Positions 1-5,456 of a DNA stretch of 9,194 nucleotides are shown here, piece after piece. The position numbers and the translations under genes were made by a program. The notes under the pieces were generated by a model. It ran no database searches. It was given only the letters and a program-made list of their open reading frames with translations, and had not been told where the DNA came from. The stretch's first letter is position 1; the number at the start of each line of letters is the position of its first letter. Source of the stretch: Thermofilaceae archaeon (lineage in GTDB: Archaea > Thermoproteota > Thermoprotei > Thermofilales > Thermofilaceae); assembly GCA_027017025.1 (NCBI GenBank), contig JALURH010000183.1, forward strand, positions 1-9,194, given 5' to 3'.

Positions 1-71
1 TTGATAATCTTAATATTATTATCCATAAAAAATGGTAAAAGAAAAAGAAGAATTATCTTAGGATCTAGAAG

Positions 72-132
72 AATTTTTTAATATAAACACCTTGGATCGT
101 TATTATTTTCTACCAAGAAGACCTTTTTAATA
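72..132 (+). promoter_or_regulatory. Promoter region of the top6B-top6A operon
   Basis: The 147 bases before the first gene are very A+T rich and hold two archaeal TATA-like stretches: TTTTTTAATATAAA at 74-87 and TTTTTAATA at 124-132. With the usual spacing of about 25 bases to the transcription start, the first would give a leader of roughly 40 bases to the ATG at 148. The second would start transcription around 150-155 and favour the GTG at 163 as the real start. The sequence does not decide between them. No other feature is supportable in 1-147. Confidence 0.4.
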
Positions 133-147
133 GACTGCTCATTGTTT

Positions 148-1734
148 ATGAAGGGATGTCTGGTGGAGAAATACAAAGGTTTAAGTCCAGCAGAGTTTTT
201 CCATAGGAATAGGGAAATAGCAGGTTTCTCTAACCTAGCCAGAGCTCTCTATCAAACTGTAAGAGAACTTGTCGAAAACTCTCTAGATGCGACTGAAACA
301 CACGGTATCCTACCTACAATAGATGTTGAAATAAAGGTGGATGAAAATGATTCAAGACTCATAACTATTACTGTCGCAGACAATGGTATAGGAATACCGA
401 TAACAGAGGTTCCAAATGTTTTCGGCAGAGTATTTTATGGTTCAAAGTATGTAATAAGGCAAACACGCGGTGTATTCGGGCTAGGTGTAAAAATGGCAGT
501 TTTACATGCACAGATAACAACTGCGAAACCTATTTATGTAAAAAGCTCAACACCAGATTCACGGGTTATTTACGAATATTATATTTTCATAGATATTAGC
601 AAAAATATACCACATATCATGAAATTTAATGTTAAAAAGAAAAAAAGAAGATGGCATGGAACTGTAGTAAGAATAGTAACAGAGGGATCATGGATTTTAG
701 CTCGAAGGAAAATAGAAGAGTACATAAGACGCACTGCCCTTATAGCGCCTTATGCTACTATTTCCTTTAAGGCTCCCGGTACCAGATTGCATTATTCCAG
801 AGCTTCAAGAAAGTTGCCGGAACCCCCCAAAATTGGTAAACACCACCCCAGAGGAGTAGACATCGAGATACTTAAGACAACAATAAGGAGTCTAGAAAAC
901 AGCATCTCGTTAGTAGATTTCTTATCTACTTACTTTGAGGGTGTTGGGAAAAAATCTGCAGAAGATTTCTGCAAGTGGGCTGGCTTTAACCCAGATACTC
1001 CCATTAGTAAGTTAATGTTATCTGACCTGGAAAGGCTAGCTCGGAAAATGAGAGAATATAACAAATGGCGTAGACCCAGATCATTGACACTATCTCCTTT
1101 AGGTTCTGAGCTATTAGAGGAAGGTGTACGTAACATCCTAGAACCAGAGTTCGTAGCATCCGTCACAAGACCTCCTTCTTCTTACGGTGGACACCCATTT
1201 ATTGTTGAAGCAGCAGTTGCCTATGGAGGTAGGATACCTGTCCAAAACACTCCTTTACTTTTACGTTTTGCAAATAGAATGCCCCTTCTATATGATGAAG
1301 GTGTTGATGTTTCACGGAAAGTTATAGATAGTATAGATTGGAGCATATATAAAATAAAGTTCCCTGCCCCCCTAGCGATCGTTACTCATATATGTTCAAC
1401 AAAAATACCGTTTAAAGGCGTGGGAAAAGAGGCTATAGCTGATGTACCCGAAGTTGAGCACGAAATAGAGATCGCTATAAGAGATGTAGCAAGAAAACTG
1501 AGAACATATCTTAGTAAATTGGAAAAAATGTACGAAATTAAAAGAAGAGAGGTAACTATTAAAAAATATATAGATGAAGTAGCAAGAGCGTTAGGATATA
1601 TAGTAGGCAATGATAGCAAAGAACTATTTAGGAATAAATTGTTAAGTCTCCTAAACGAAGACCTAAGGAGAAGGAGTATTGTGAGGAAAGGTGAGGAAAT
1701 TGGTGTCACGGCAAAAACGGCTAGTAATAGTTGA
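148..1734 (+). CDS. top6B: DNA topoisomerase VI subunit B (ATPase subunit)
   Basis: This is the ATP-binding subunit of the type IIB topoisomerase. It drives passage of one DNA duplex through a break made by subunit A, relaxing supercoils and decatenating DNA. Counting from the upstream TTG at 142, the GHKL Bergerat fold is clear: motif N1 ELVENSLDA near residues 42-50, N2 DNGIGIP near 80, and N3 GVFGLGVKM near 109. A helix-two-turn-helix-like middle region follows. The transducer domain carries CSTKIPFKGVGKE, where Lys421 aligns with the family's ATP-sensing switch lysine. The 530-residue frame matches the usual family length of about 530, so the gene is intact. Possible starts are TTG 142, ATG 148 and GTG 163. 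Family members typically begin just before the conserved LSPAEFF, so 163 is a serious alternative to the ATG used here. The 3' end overlaps top6A, which implies cotranscription and coupled translation of the two subunits. Confidence 0.97.
   Translation: MKGCLVEKYKGLSPAEFFHRNREIAGFSNLARALYQTVRELVENSLDATETHGILPTIDVEIKVDENDSRLITITVADNGIGIPITEVPNVFGRVFYGSKYVIRQTRGVFGLGVKMAVLHAQITTAKPIYVKSSTPDSRVIYEYYIFIDISKNIPHIMKFNVKKKKRRWHGTVVRIVTEGSWILARRKIEEYIRRTALIAPYATISFKAPGTRLHYSRASRKLPEPPKIGKHHPRGVDIEILKTTIRSLENSISLVDFLSTYFEGVGKKSAEDFCKWAGFNPDTPISKLMLSDLERLARKMREYNKWRRPRSLTLSPLGSELLEEGVRNILEPEFVASVTRPPSSYGGHPFIVEAAVAYGGRIPVQNTPLLLRFANRMPLLYDEGVDVSRKVIDSIDWSIYKIKFPAPLAIVTHICSTKIPFKGVGKEAIADVPEVEHEIEIAIRDVARKLRTYLSKLEKMYEIKRREVTIKKYIDEVARALGYIVGNDSKELFRNKLLSLLNEDLRRRSIVRKGEEIGVTAKTASNS
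1690..1696 (+). promoter_or_regulatory. Shine-Dalgarno site deciding the top6A start
   Basis: GGTGAGG lies inside the end of top6B. It is a strong match to the archaeal anti-Shine-Dalgarno sequence and sits 6 bases before the GTG at 1703. It overlaps the more upstream GTG at 1691, which therefore cannot use it. This favours 1703 as the start of top6A. Confidence 0.6.
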
Positions 1735-2836
1735 TGAAAAAGAGATACTCAAAATTCTTGAAGAGTACGGTAAAAGTATTGCTAACCAAATACTTGAAGG
1801 TGAAAAACCAAAGATAGTCATACCTATAAGAACATTTTCTAATACCATTTGGGATAGAAAGGCAAAGATCCTGCGACTAGGACCCAGAAAAGCCGTTAGA
1901 GAATTCTTTGACATAGGTGAATCTAAAAGATTTATGCAGACAGTATTAATGCTTTCCCTAATAGTAAAGGCTAGAAGAGAAGGAGATTATCCGACAATTA
2001 GAGACCTCTATTACACAGGAAAACATACTATAGTCTACGTAGATGAATATGGAAAGAAGAGAAGAGAAGAAACGTGGAATGATCAAAGAGAATCTAATGC
2101 TGTTATTCAGGATATTGAGGTTGCTACAGGACTATTACGTGAACACATGGGAATAATGCATGATGCTAAAGGAAAAATTGTTGGGAATGTTATCATAAGA
2201 TCCAAGGGATACGAAATTGATCTTTCGAGAATGGGAAGTGGAGCGTATGCTATTCCTCCTAATGTGGATAAAATAGAGATACTAAAAGTTGATGCAGACT
2301 ATGTACTTGTTGTAGAAAAGGATGCTATTTTTGAAAGATTGAATGAAGAGGAGTTCTGGAAGAGGAATAGAGCCGTTTTAATAACGGGTAAAGGCCAACC
2401 GGATAGGGCAACAAGAAGGATTGTGAGGAGACTCTGGGAGGAATTTGGATTACCTGTATATATACTTACTGACTGTGATGCATATGGTTTCGCAATATAT
2501 TCGGTTTATAGAAGTGGGTCCATTTCTCTCAGTTATGAAAGTGAAAGATTAGCAACACCAGAAGCCCGTTTCCTGGGAATTACTGTAACAGATATAGAGA
2601 AATATAAGATCCCGAGAAACTACATAATTAAGGCTACAGATAGGGACATAAAAAGAGCTAAGGAATTAATGAATTATCCCTGGTTTAAGGAATCAAAAGA
2701 ATGGCTAAAACAACTCAAACTTTTCATAGAGAAGGGTGAGAAGGTAGAGATAGAAGCTTTAAGCGGTCATGGATTCAAATTTCTATCAAAGACGTATATT
2801 CCAGAGAAAATCCGTAGAAAGGAGTGGATAGTATAG
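1703..2836 (+). CDS. top6A: DNA topoisomerase VI subunit A (Spo11-like, DNA-cleaving)
   Basis: This is the catalytic subunit of topoisomerase VI and a homologue of eukaryotic Spo11. It makes a transient double-strand break through tyrosyl-DNA links. The 5Y-CAP (winged-helix) domain carries IRDLYYTGKHT, with tyrosines at residues 103 and 104 when counted from GTG 1703; by family precedent the second is the nucleophile. The Toprim domain carries VVEKDAIFERL, whose Glu is near residue 205, and LTDCDAYGF, whose acidic pair is Asp257 and Asp259 for magnesium binding. GKGQPDRATRR lies between them and is typical of the family. The length of 377 residues is close to the usual 370-390 and nothing is missing. 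The start is set by GGTGAGG 6 bases upstream; GTG 1691 would add four residues. The gene overlaps top6B by 32 bases, so the two are one operon encoding one A2B2 enzyme. Confidence 0.97.
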   Translation: MSRQKRLVIVDEKEILKILEEYGKSIANQILEGEKPKIVIPIRTFSNTIWDRKAKILRLGPRKAVREFFDIGESKRFMQTVLMLSLIVKARREGDYPTIRDLYYTGKHTIVYVDEYGKKRREETWNDQRESNAVIQDIEVATGLLREHMGIMHDAKGKIVGNVIIRSKGYEIDLSRMGSGAYAIPPNVDKIEILKVDADYVLVVEKDAIFERLNEEEFWKRNRAVLITGKGQPDRATRRIVRRLWEEFGLPVYILTDCDAYGFAIYSVYRSGSISLSYESERLATPEARFLGITVTDIEKYKIPRNYIIKATDRDIKRAKELMNYPWFKESKEWLKQLKLFIEKGEKVEIEALSGHGFKFLSKTYIPEKIRRKEWIV

Positions 2837-2865
2837 TCTGTTTATTCTCCTATAACGCTGTTAGC

Positions 2866-2871
2866 TTTTTT
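2866..2871 (+). terminator. T-run, likely terminator of the top6 operon
   Basis: A run of six T residues lies 30 bases after the top6A stop and just before the G+C-rich island begins. T-runs of this kind end transcription in archaea without needing a hairpin. No strong stem precedes it. Confidence 0.35.
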
Positions 2872-2879
2872 GTGGGGTT

Positions 2880-3092
2880 TTGCTTACTGGGGGGTGCTGG
2901 GTTTTGGTGGGTTCGGGCTTCCCCCTAGCTGAGTGGTTTCATTATTGCTTTGGGCTCGCGGGGTCGCCCACACATCTTAGCCCAAGCACCCCTCCCTCAC
3001 ATACCTCCACGCCCCCAGCATAGGGGTGGTGCCCGAGCAAGTAGCTGGAGGGCCAACACTGGTCCCCGGGTTTTTCATCCAAAACTTTTTCA
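2880..3092. other. G+C-rich non-coding block, degenerate outer part of the left repeat copy
   Basis: Composition jumps sharply here from A+T-rich coding DNA to G+C-rich DNA. The long open frame through it (2950-3213) reads as low-complexity Pro/Arg/His-rich sequence and is not a believable protein. Parts resemble the reverse complement of the right-hand block. A CCCC-6 nt-GGGG hairpin followed by AAGTAGC at 3013-3047 matches 4771-4793 read in reverse. CTGGTCCCCGGG with TTCATCCAAAA at 3058-3084 matches 4676-4700 in reverse. A weaker match spans 2922-2966, also to the 4681-4722 segment. I read it as a decayed extension of the repeat at 3093-3240. No tRNA or known structured RNA is recognisable. 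Confidence 0.45.
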
Positions 3093-3240
3093 GCATATAT
3101 ACTTGTTCTCCAAACTCTGCCAGACACCTCTAAACCACACCTACTCTACAGCGTTAGGGGCAACGCCTTGCTGGCTAGGCAGAAAGACCCAAGGCCCAGG
3201 AAGACAAGGATAAAACCACACAAAGAAGCACTATAACACA
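3093..3240 (+). repeat. Left copy of ~148-base inverted repeat
   Basis: Aligned by hand to the reverse complement of 4484-4630, this stretch differs at about 13 positions plus one 3-base gap, so it is about 90% identical. It begins with GCATATATAC, holds a long exact block at CTGCCAGACACCTCTAAACC, and ends with AAGGATAAAACCACACAAAG and an A+T-rich tail. The 3-base gap falls in the loop of a small GCCT...AGGC hairpin (3165-3180), so the indel leaves the stem intact. The repeat ends about 15-20 bases before the ATG of the radical-SAM fragment. It could be a mobile-element end or a dispersed non-coding element; I do not recognise it as a named family. Confidence 0.85.
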
Positions 3241-3259
3241 AAAACACATAACATAGGAA

Positions 3260-3475
3260 ATGATTCAGAAACTAAGGGAGTTATCGCTTGATATACCTTT
3301 ATTCTTCGAGTTCTTTGAACCACCGAATAGGGAGGAACTAGAACTTTTAAGAAAGGCTTCCGAAAGAGTTTATCTACAGTTATCTCCCGAATCCCACGAC
3401 CCCAACATACGTAGAAACTTTGGAAAACCCTATGACAATGAATCTCTAGATAATGATTCTCCTATGAAATGTTAA
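3260..3475 (+). pseudogene. Fragment of a B12-binding-type radical SAM protein
   Basis: The 71-residue frame resembles an internal piece of large archaeal radical SAM proteins with a cobalamin-binding domain. IPLFFEFFEPP is followed by a helix, then VYLQLSPESHDPNIRR and FGKPYDNESL, a stretch that in the family lies within the radical-SAM barrel. The CxxxCxxC cluster motif, the B12-binding domain and the whole C-terminal part are absent. The similarity stops after about residue 62, with a short unrelated tail to the TAA. The upstream frame closes with TAG at 3254, right beside the edge of the inverted repeat. The piece is therefore broken at both ends, the left break coinciding with the repeat boundary. 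It is convergent with the Yip1-like gene, with 3 bases between the stop codons. The family assignment rests on pattern memory, not a search. Confidence 0.6.
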
Positions 3476-3478
3476 GTC

Positions 3479-4183
3479 TTAAGCTAAACCCACAATTTCA
3501 AAGGAAATTTCCATCACTATCCCTACTAGAGTTATTATAACCCCACCCAATATACATCTCAAATTATCTTTAACATCAGCTGCTTTAAAGAAAAGTATGG
3601 AGAGGAGCACTCTCCATAATCTTTCAAACCATACTAGAGAATTAATTAATGTTAAAAGTAGGGCACCACCAATTTTATATAGCCTATGTGAAAAGACAGC
3701 TGTAATATAATATTCAGGAACTCCAATTTTCAAGTCGTAAAGTACTATTATTGGACTATTCATCAAAGGTATGTATAGGAAGGAAATAATGACATATGTT
3801 ACTAAGGGAGGAAGTGTAATGTAAAAACCTGCTGCTGAAAAAACCCTAAATCCCTCTATTTCAACCTTAAAGGTATGTAATAAAACCCAGAAAAGTACGA
3901 AGAAAACAAACCAGTAGGATATGAGTACTGTAAACCTAAAAATTAACAAGGTTACGAGGTCAACCATATAAGTATGGTATGGGCGTAGAGTAGAATCCTC
4001 CAATATGTATACATCTCCTACAAGAGCTAATACATGTATTACATTAAGTACTAGAGAAATAATCCCATATATGAATGGTGTAAGGAATACAGGGTGATAT
4101 AAGACTTTCCTAAATCCTTCAACAGGATCACTTATAAATAGAGCTATATAATACGGTATTTCCATCAATTTACTATAGTTCAT
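3479..4183 (-). CDS. Yip1-like multi-pass membrane protein
   Basis: This 234-residue protein is very hydrophobic, with about five membrane segments near residues 30-55, 72-105, 117-140, 172-197 and 209-232. The N-terminal ISDPVEGFRKV followed by HPVFLTPFIYG resembles the start of archaeal Yip1-domain proteins, in which an N-terminal amphipathic helix precedes the bundle. There is no signal peptide, catalytic motif or soluble domain. A GAGGG element lies a few bases before the ATG. It starts 13 bases after the stop of the RAM-domain gene and is probably cotranscribed with it. Yip1-family proteins in archaea have no established biochemical role, so the function is unknown. The 3' end abuts the radical-SAM fragment without a clear terminator. 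The membrane call is firm; the family name is moderate. Confidence 0.75.
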   Translation of the reverse strand: MNYSKLMEIPYYIALFISDPVEGFRKVLYHPVFLTPFIYGIISLVLNVIHVLALVGDVYILEDSTLRPYHTYMVDLVTLLIFRFTVLISYWFVFFVLFWVLLHTFKVEIEGFRVFSAAGFYITLPPLVTYVIISFLYIPLMNSPIIVLYDLKIGVPEYYITAVFSHRLYKIGGALLLTLINSLVWFERLWRVLLSILFFKAADVKDNLRCILGGVIITLVGIVMEISFEIVGLA

Positions 4184-4196
4184 GAACCCTCACTCT

Positions 4197-4430
4197 CTAT
4201 ATCTTGTGTCCAAGCAACGTTGTAGTTTGCTCTATACCCTCTAGGCTCCTAATATTTGTAACTAATTTATCAAGCTCATATAGGTTCTCAACTCTAATTT
4301 CAACTACCATATCCCACAAACCGTATGTGACGGTAACATCGTGGACACCTCTATGGCCCTTAATCTTAACAGCTATTTCATATTCTTTCCCAGGAACAGT
4401 CTTAACAAGCAAGTACGCTTTTAACGTCAT
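4197..4430 (-). CDS. Stand-alone Lrp/AsnC ligand-binding (RAM) domain protein
   Basis: A 77-residue protein made only of the alpha-beta RAM (AsnC C-terminal) domain. It begins with the hydrophobic strand AYLLVKTVPGKEYEIA, continues with VHDVTVTYGLWDMVVEI, where TYG.WD is the family's characteristic turn, and ends with a helix and LEGIEQTTTLL. It lacks the N-terminal helix-turn-helix, so on its own it should not bind DNA as Lrp does. Stand-alone RAM proteins form ring oligomers that bind amino acids or partner with full-length Lrp regulators. The start is supported by GGGAG five bases upstream. It is first in an operon with the Yip1-like gene 13 bases downstream. A perfect dyad lies in its promoter and the right repeat copy ends about 54 bases upstream. 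Confidence 0.88.
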   Translation of the reverse strand: MTLKAYLLVKTVPGKEYEIAVKIKGHRGVHDVTVTYGLWDMVVEIRVENLYELDKLVTNIRSLEGIEQTTTLLGHKI

Positions 4431-4435
4431 GTGTA

Positions 4436-4486
4436 CTCCCTGACTTCTTTCCTAGTTTTATTGGTTATAATATAACCTATATTTTA
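4436..4486 (-). promoter_or_regulatory. Promoter and dyad upstream of the RAM-domain gene
   Basis: A perfect 15-base dyad, GGTTATAATATAACC (7+1+7), covers 4463-4477 and contains a TATA-like core. A second A+T box, TAAAATATAG on the minus strand, lies just above it at 4477-4486. The ribosome-binding site GGGAG is at 4436-4440. If the dyad core is the TATA box, transcription would start around 4445; if the upper box is used, the dyad would sit between TATA and start, a classic archaeal operator position. The regulator is unknown. Confidence 0.45.
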
Positions 4487-4630
4487 GTGTTATATTGTTT
4501 CTTTGTGTGGTTTTATCCTTGTCTTCCTGGGCTTTGGGTCTCTCTGCCTAACCAAGGCGTTGCCCCTTACTCTGTAGGGTGGGTGTGGTTTAGAGGTGTC
4601 TGGCAGGGCTTGGAGAATAAGTATATATGC
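4484..4630 (-). repeat. Right copy of ~148-base inverted repeat
   Basis: This is the reverse-complement partner of 3093-3240, about 90% identical with one 3-base gap. Read on the minus strand, it runs from GCATATATAC to AACAATATAACACTAAAA and leads into the RAM gene promoter, just as the left copy leads into the radical-SAM fragment. The hairpin GCCT...AGGC is kept here at 4546-4558 with a 5-base loop, against 8 bases in the left copy. Identity falls off sharply below 4484. Beyond 4630 the copies diverge over about 45 bases, then weaker similarity resumes at TTCATCCAAAA. Confidence 0.85.
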
Positions 4631-4680
4631 CGGTGAAAAACAAACAAAATAGTTTTTAATATCTATCTAGTACTATTTTT

Positions 4681-5165
4681 GGATGAACCCCTGCGACCAG
4701 AGCAATGAACCCCCTAGGGGGTCGCTGGGGAGATGGGGGAGCAGTGAAAAGAAAAAGGGTTGGGCAGCGCTACTTAGGCCCCTATCCTTGGGGCGGGGGG
4801 TGCGTGGCGCCCCCTCAGCGAACCGCCCTGGGGGTGGGGGCTAGGTGTCTCCCCCTATATGCCTGTATAGCCTAGGGGTTCTGCGTGGCCGGAGCTTCTA
4901 GCTATGCAGGCCTGCTGGGGGAGGAAAGTGGCTTCTCCTACAGTTGCTTGTTCCCCAGCCCCCTGGTGGGTGTCTGCGTGGCAGGTTATCCATCGGGGCT
5001 GGGGAGTGGGCGCTGTGTGGAGAGGCATAGAGAGATAGCATCGTAGCAACACATATAAGCCTCTCCCCTCTATGCCTGGGGGTTGGGGGAGGGGTTGCTG
5101 GATGCAGATATAACTGTGTACTGTATCTTTTTGTATTGGAGGTAGGGTGATGGGAGCATTGCTCC
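4681..5165. other. G+C-rich block with many dyads, no credible intact gene
   Basis: The composition is extreme for this window: 42 of 60 bases are G or C in 4801-4860, against 17 of 60 in 1801-1860 of top6A. The block holds a perfect 12-base palindrome CCCCCTAGGGGG (4710-4721), a direct repeat ATGAACCCC at 4683-4691 and 4705-4713, a CCCC/GGGG hairpin shared with the left block (4779-4793), a GGGGG...CGCCCCC stem around 4796-4814, and a 6+1+6 dyad GGAGCA-T-TGCTCC (5153-5165). Overlapping open frames on the minus strand arise from the high G+C content and are not conserved-looking. It may be the 3' part and right end of a decayed TnpB-type element, or a structured RNA; neither can be shown from sequence alone. 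Confidence 0.4.
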
Positions 5166-5304
5166 AAGCCCCCGCAGGGCGTAAGCTCCTAGATGTGAGG
5201 GCTGTGCCGTTGGCCTCGACCGCCACCCATGCCCCCACAGCCCCAAAGAAGGAGTTGTGGGCGAGGTAGAAGTCCCTAGAGGCGACCCTAAATGACCCTA
5301 TCAT
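4855..5304 (-). pseudogene. Probable C-terminal remnant of a TnpB (IS200/IS605-type) protein
   Basis: The first ~60 residues of this 149-residue frame resemble the extreme C-terminus of archaeal TnpB proteins. RVASRDFYLAHNSF fits the family's terminal DRDxxAAxN motif that follows the zinc ribbon, though the first Asp has become Ser. A variable Gly/Ala/Pro-rich tail with ALTSRSLRPAGAW follows, of a kind common after that motif in crenarchaeal copies. The rest (after about residue 62) is low-complexity Pro/His-rich and probably non-coding. Catalytic RuvC motifs and both zinc-ribbon CxxC pairs are absent, and the frame closes upstream with TAG at 5320-5322. The remnant therefore cannot be active. 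The assignment depends on one short motif plus composition, so it could be wrong. Confidence 0.4.
5023..5077. repeat. 10+10 perfect inverted repeat in the G+C-rich block
   Basis: AGGCATAGAG (5023-5032) is matched exactly by CTCTATGCCT (5068-5077), with a 35-base spacer. As RNA it would form a stable stem on either strand. It lies downstream of the recognisable TnpB-like residues, in the part of the frame that does not look coding. Confidence 0.6.
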
Positions 5305-5326
5305 ACACAGAATGACCCTCTAGGGA
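5273..5326. repeat. 10+10 perfect inverted repeat at the edge of the TnpB remnant
   Basis: TCCCTAGAGG (5273-5282) pairs exactly with CCTCTAGGGA (5317-5326), 34 bases apart. The hexamer GACCCT occurs three times within the structure, at 5284, 5294 and 5314, that is at 10- and 20-base intervals. The dyad straddles the point where the TnpB-like frame begins and G+C-rich sequence gives way to ordinary A+T-rich DNA, so it may mark an element boundary or breakpoint. Confidence 0.6.
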
Positions 5327-5418
5327 TAAACGGTAGAGAGATCAGGGAAACTAATAATCAAGTTACTAATAAATCAGAGGAAAGGGGATCCTTACTTTTC
5401 TCACTAACTGAATAGAAG

Positions 5419-5450
5419 AAATGTATAGGGTGCGGAGAAAATACATTTTT
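5419..5450 (-). terminator. Hairpin downstream of the dehydrogenase gene
   Basis: AAATGTAT (5419-5426) and ATACATTT (5441-5448) form a perfect 8+8 stem with a 14-base loop, starting 7 bases after the dehydrogenase stop codon. T residues also follow the stem on the + strand, so it could act in both directions. The stem is A+T rich and would be weak at high temperature. Nothing else is evident in 5327-5418. Confidence 0.4.
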
Positions 5451-5456
5451 AAGTTA

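Noticed and set aside
1..26. ATG on the minus strand at 24-26 with an open frame to the window edge (MDNNIKII)
   Set aside because: Only eight codons are visible, there is no ribosome-binding site, and the sequence is extremely A+T rich. It could be the start of a divergent gene but cannot be supported.
1691..1702. GTG 1691 as the start of top6A
   Set aside because: It lies inside the GGTGAGG ribosome-binding site that is correctly spaced for GTG 1703.
2950..3213. Open frame of 87 codons on the + strand, and 61 codons on the minus strand over the same stretch
   Set aside because: Both translate to low-complexity Pro/Arg/His/Gly-rich sequence and run across the repeat, so they are by-products of high G+C content.
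2880..3240. Possible tRNA or SRP RNA because of the G+C-rich composition
   Set aside because: No T-arm GTTCRANNC block with a matching acceptor stem, and no SRP helix 8 consensus (paired GGAA/AGCAG-type loop) was found on either strand.
4204..4443. Open frame of 79 codons on the + strand opposite the RAM gene
   Set aside because: It mirrors the RAM coding frame, and its translation (Ser/Thr-rich, no motif) is typical of an antisense shadow.
4917..4935. GGGGGAGGAAAG, reminiscent of the conserved GAGGAAAGTCC of RNase P RNA
   Set aside because: The following bases are TGGC, not TCC, and I could not find the other conserved blocks (such as the ACAGAA...GGCTTA region) at proper spacing. ACAGAA at 5306-5311 is followed by unrelated sequence.
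4898..5167. Open frame of 89 codons on the minus strand
   Set aside because: Pro/His/Ser-rich, overlaps the TnpB-like frame in another phase, and has no recognisable motif.
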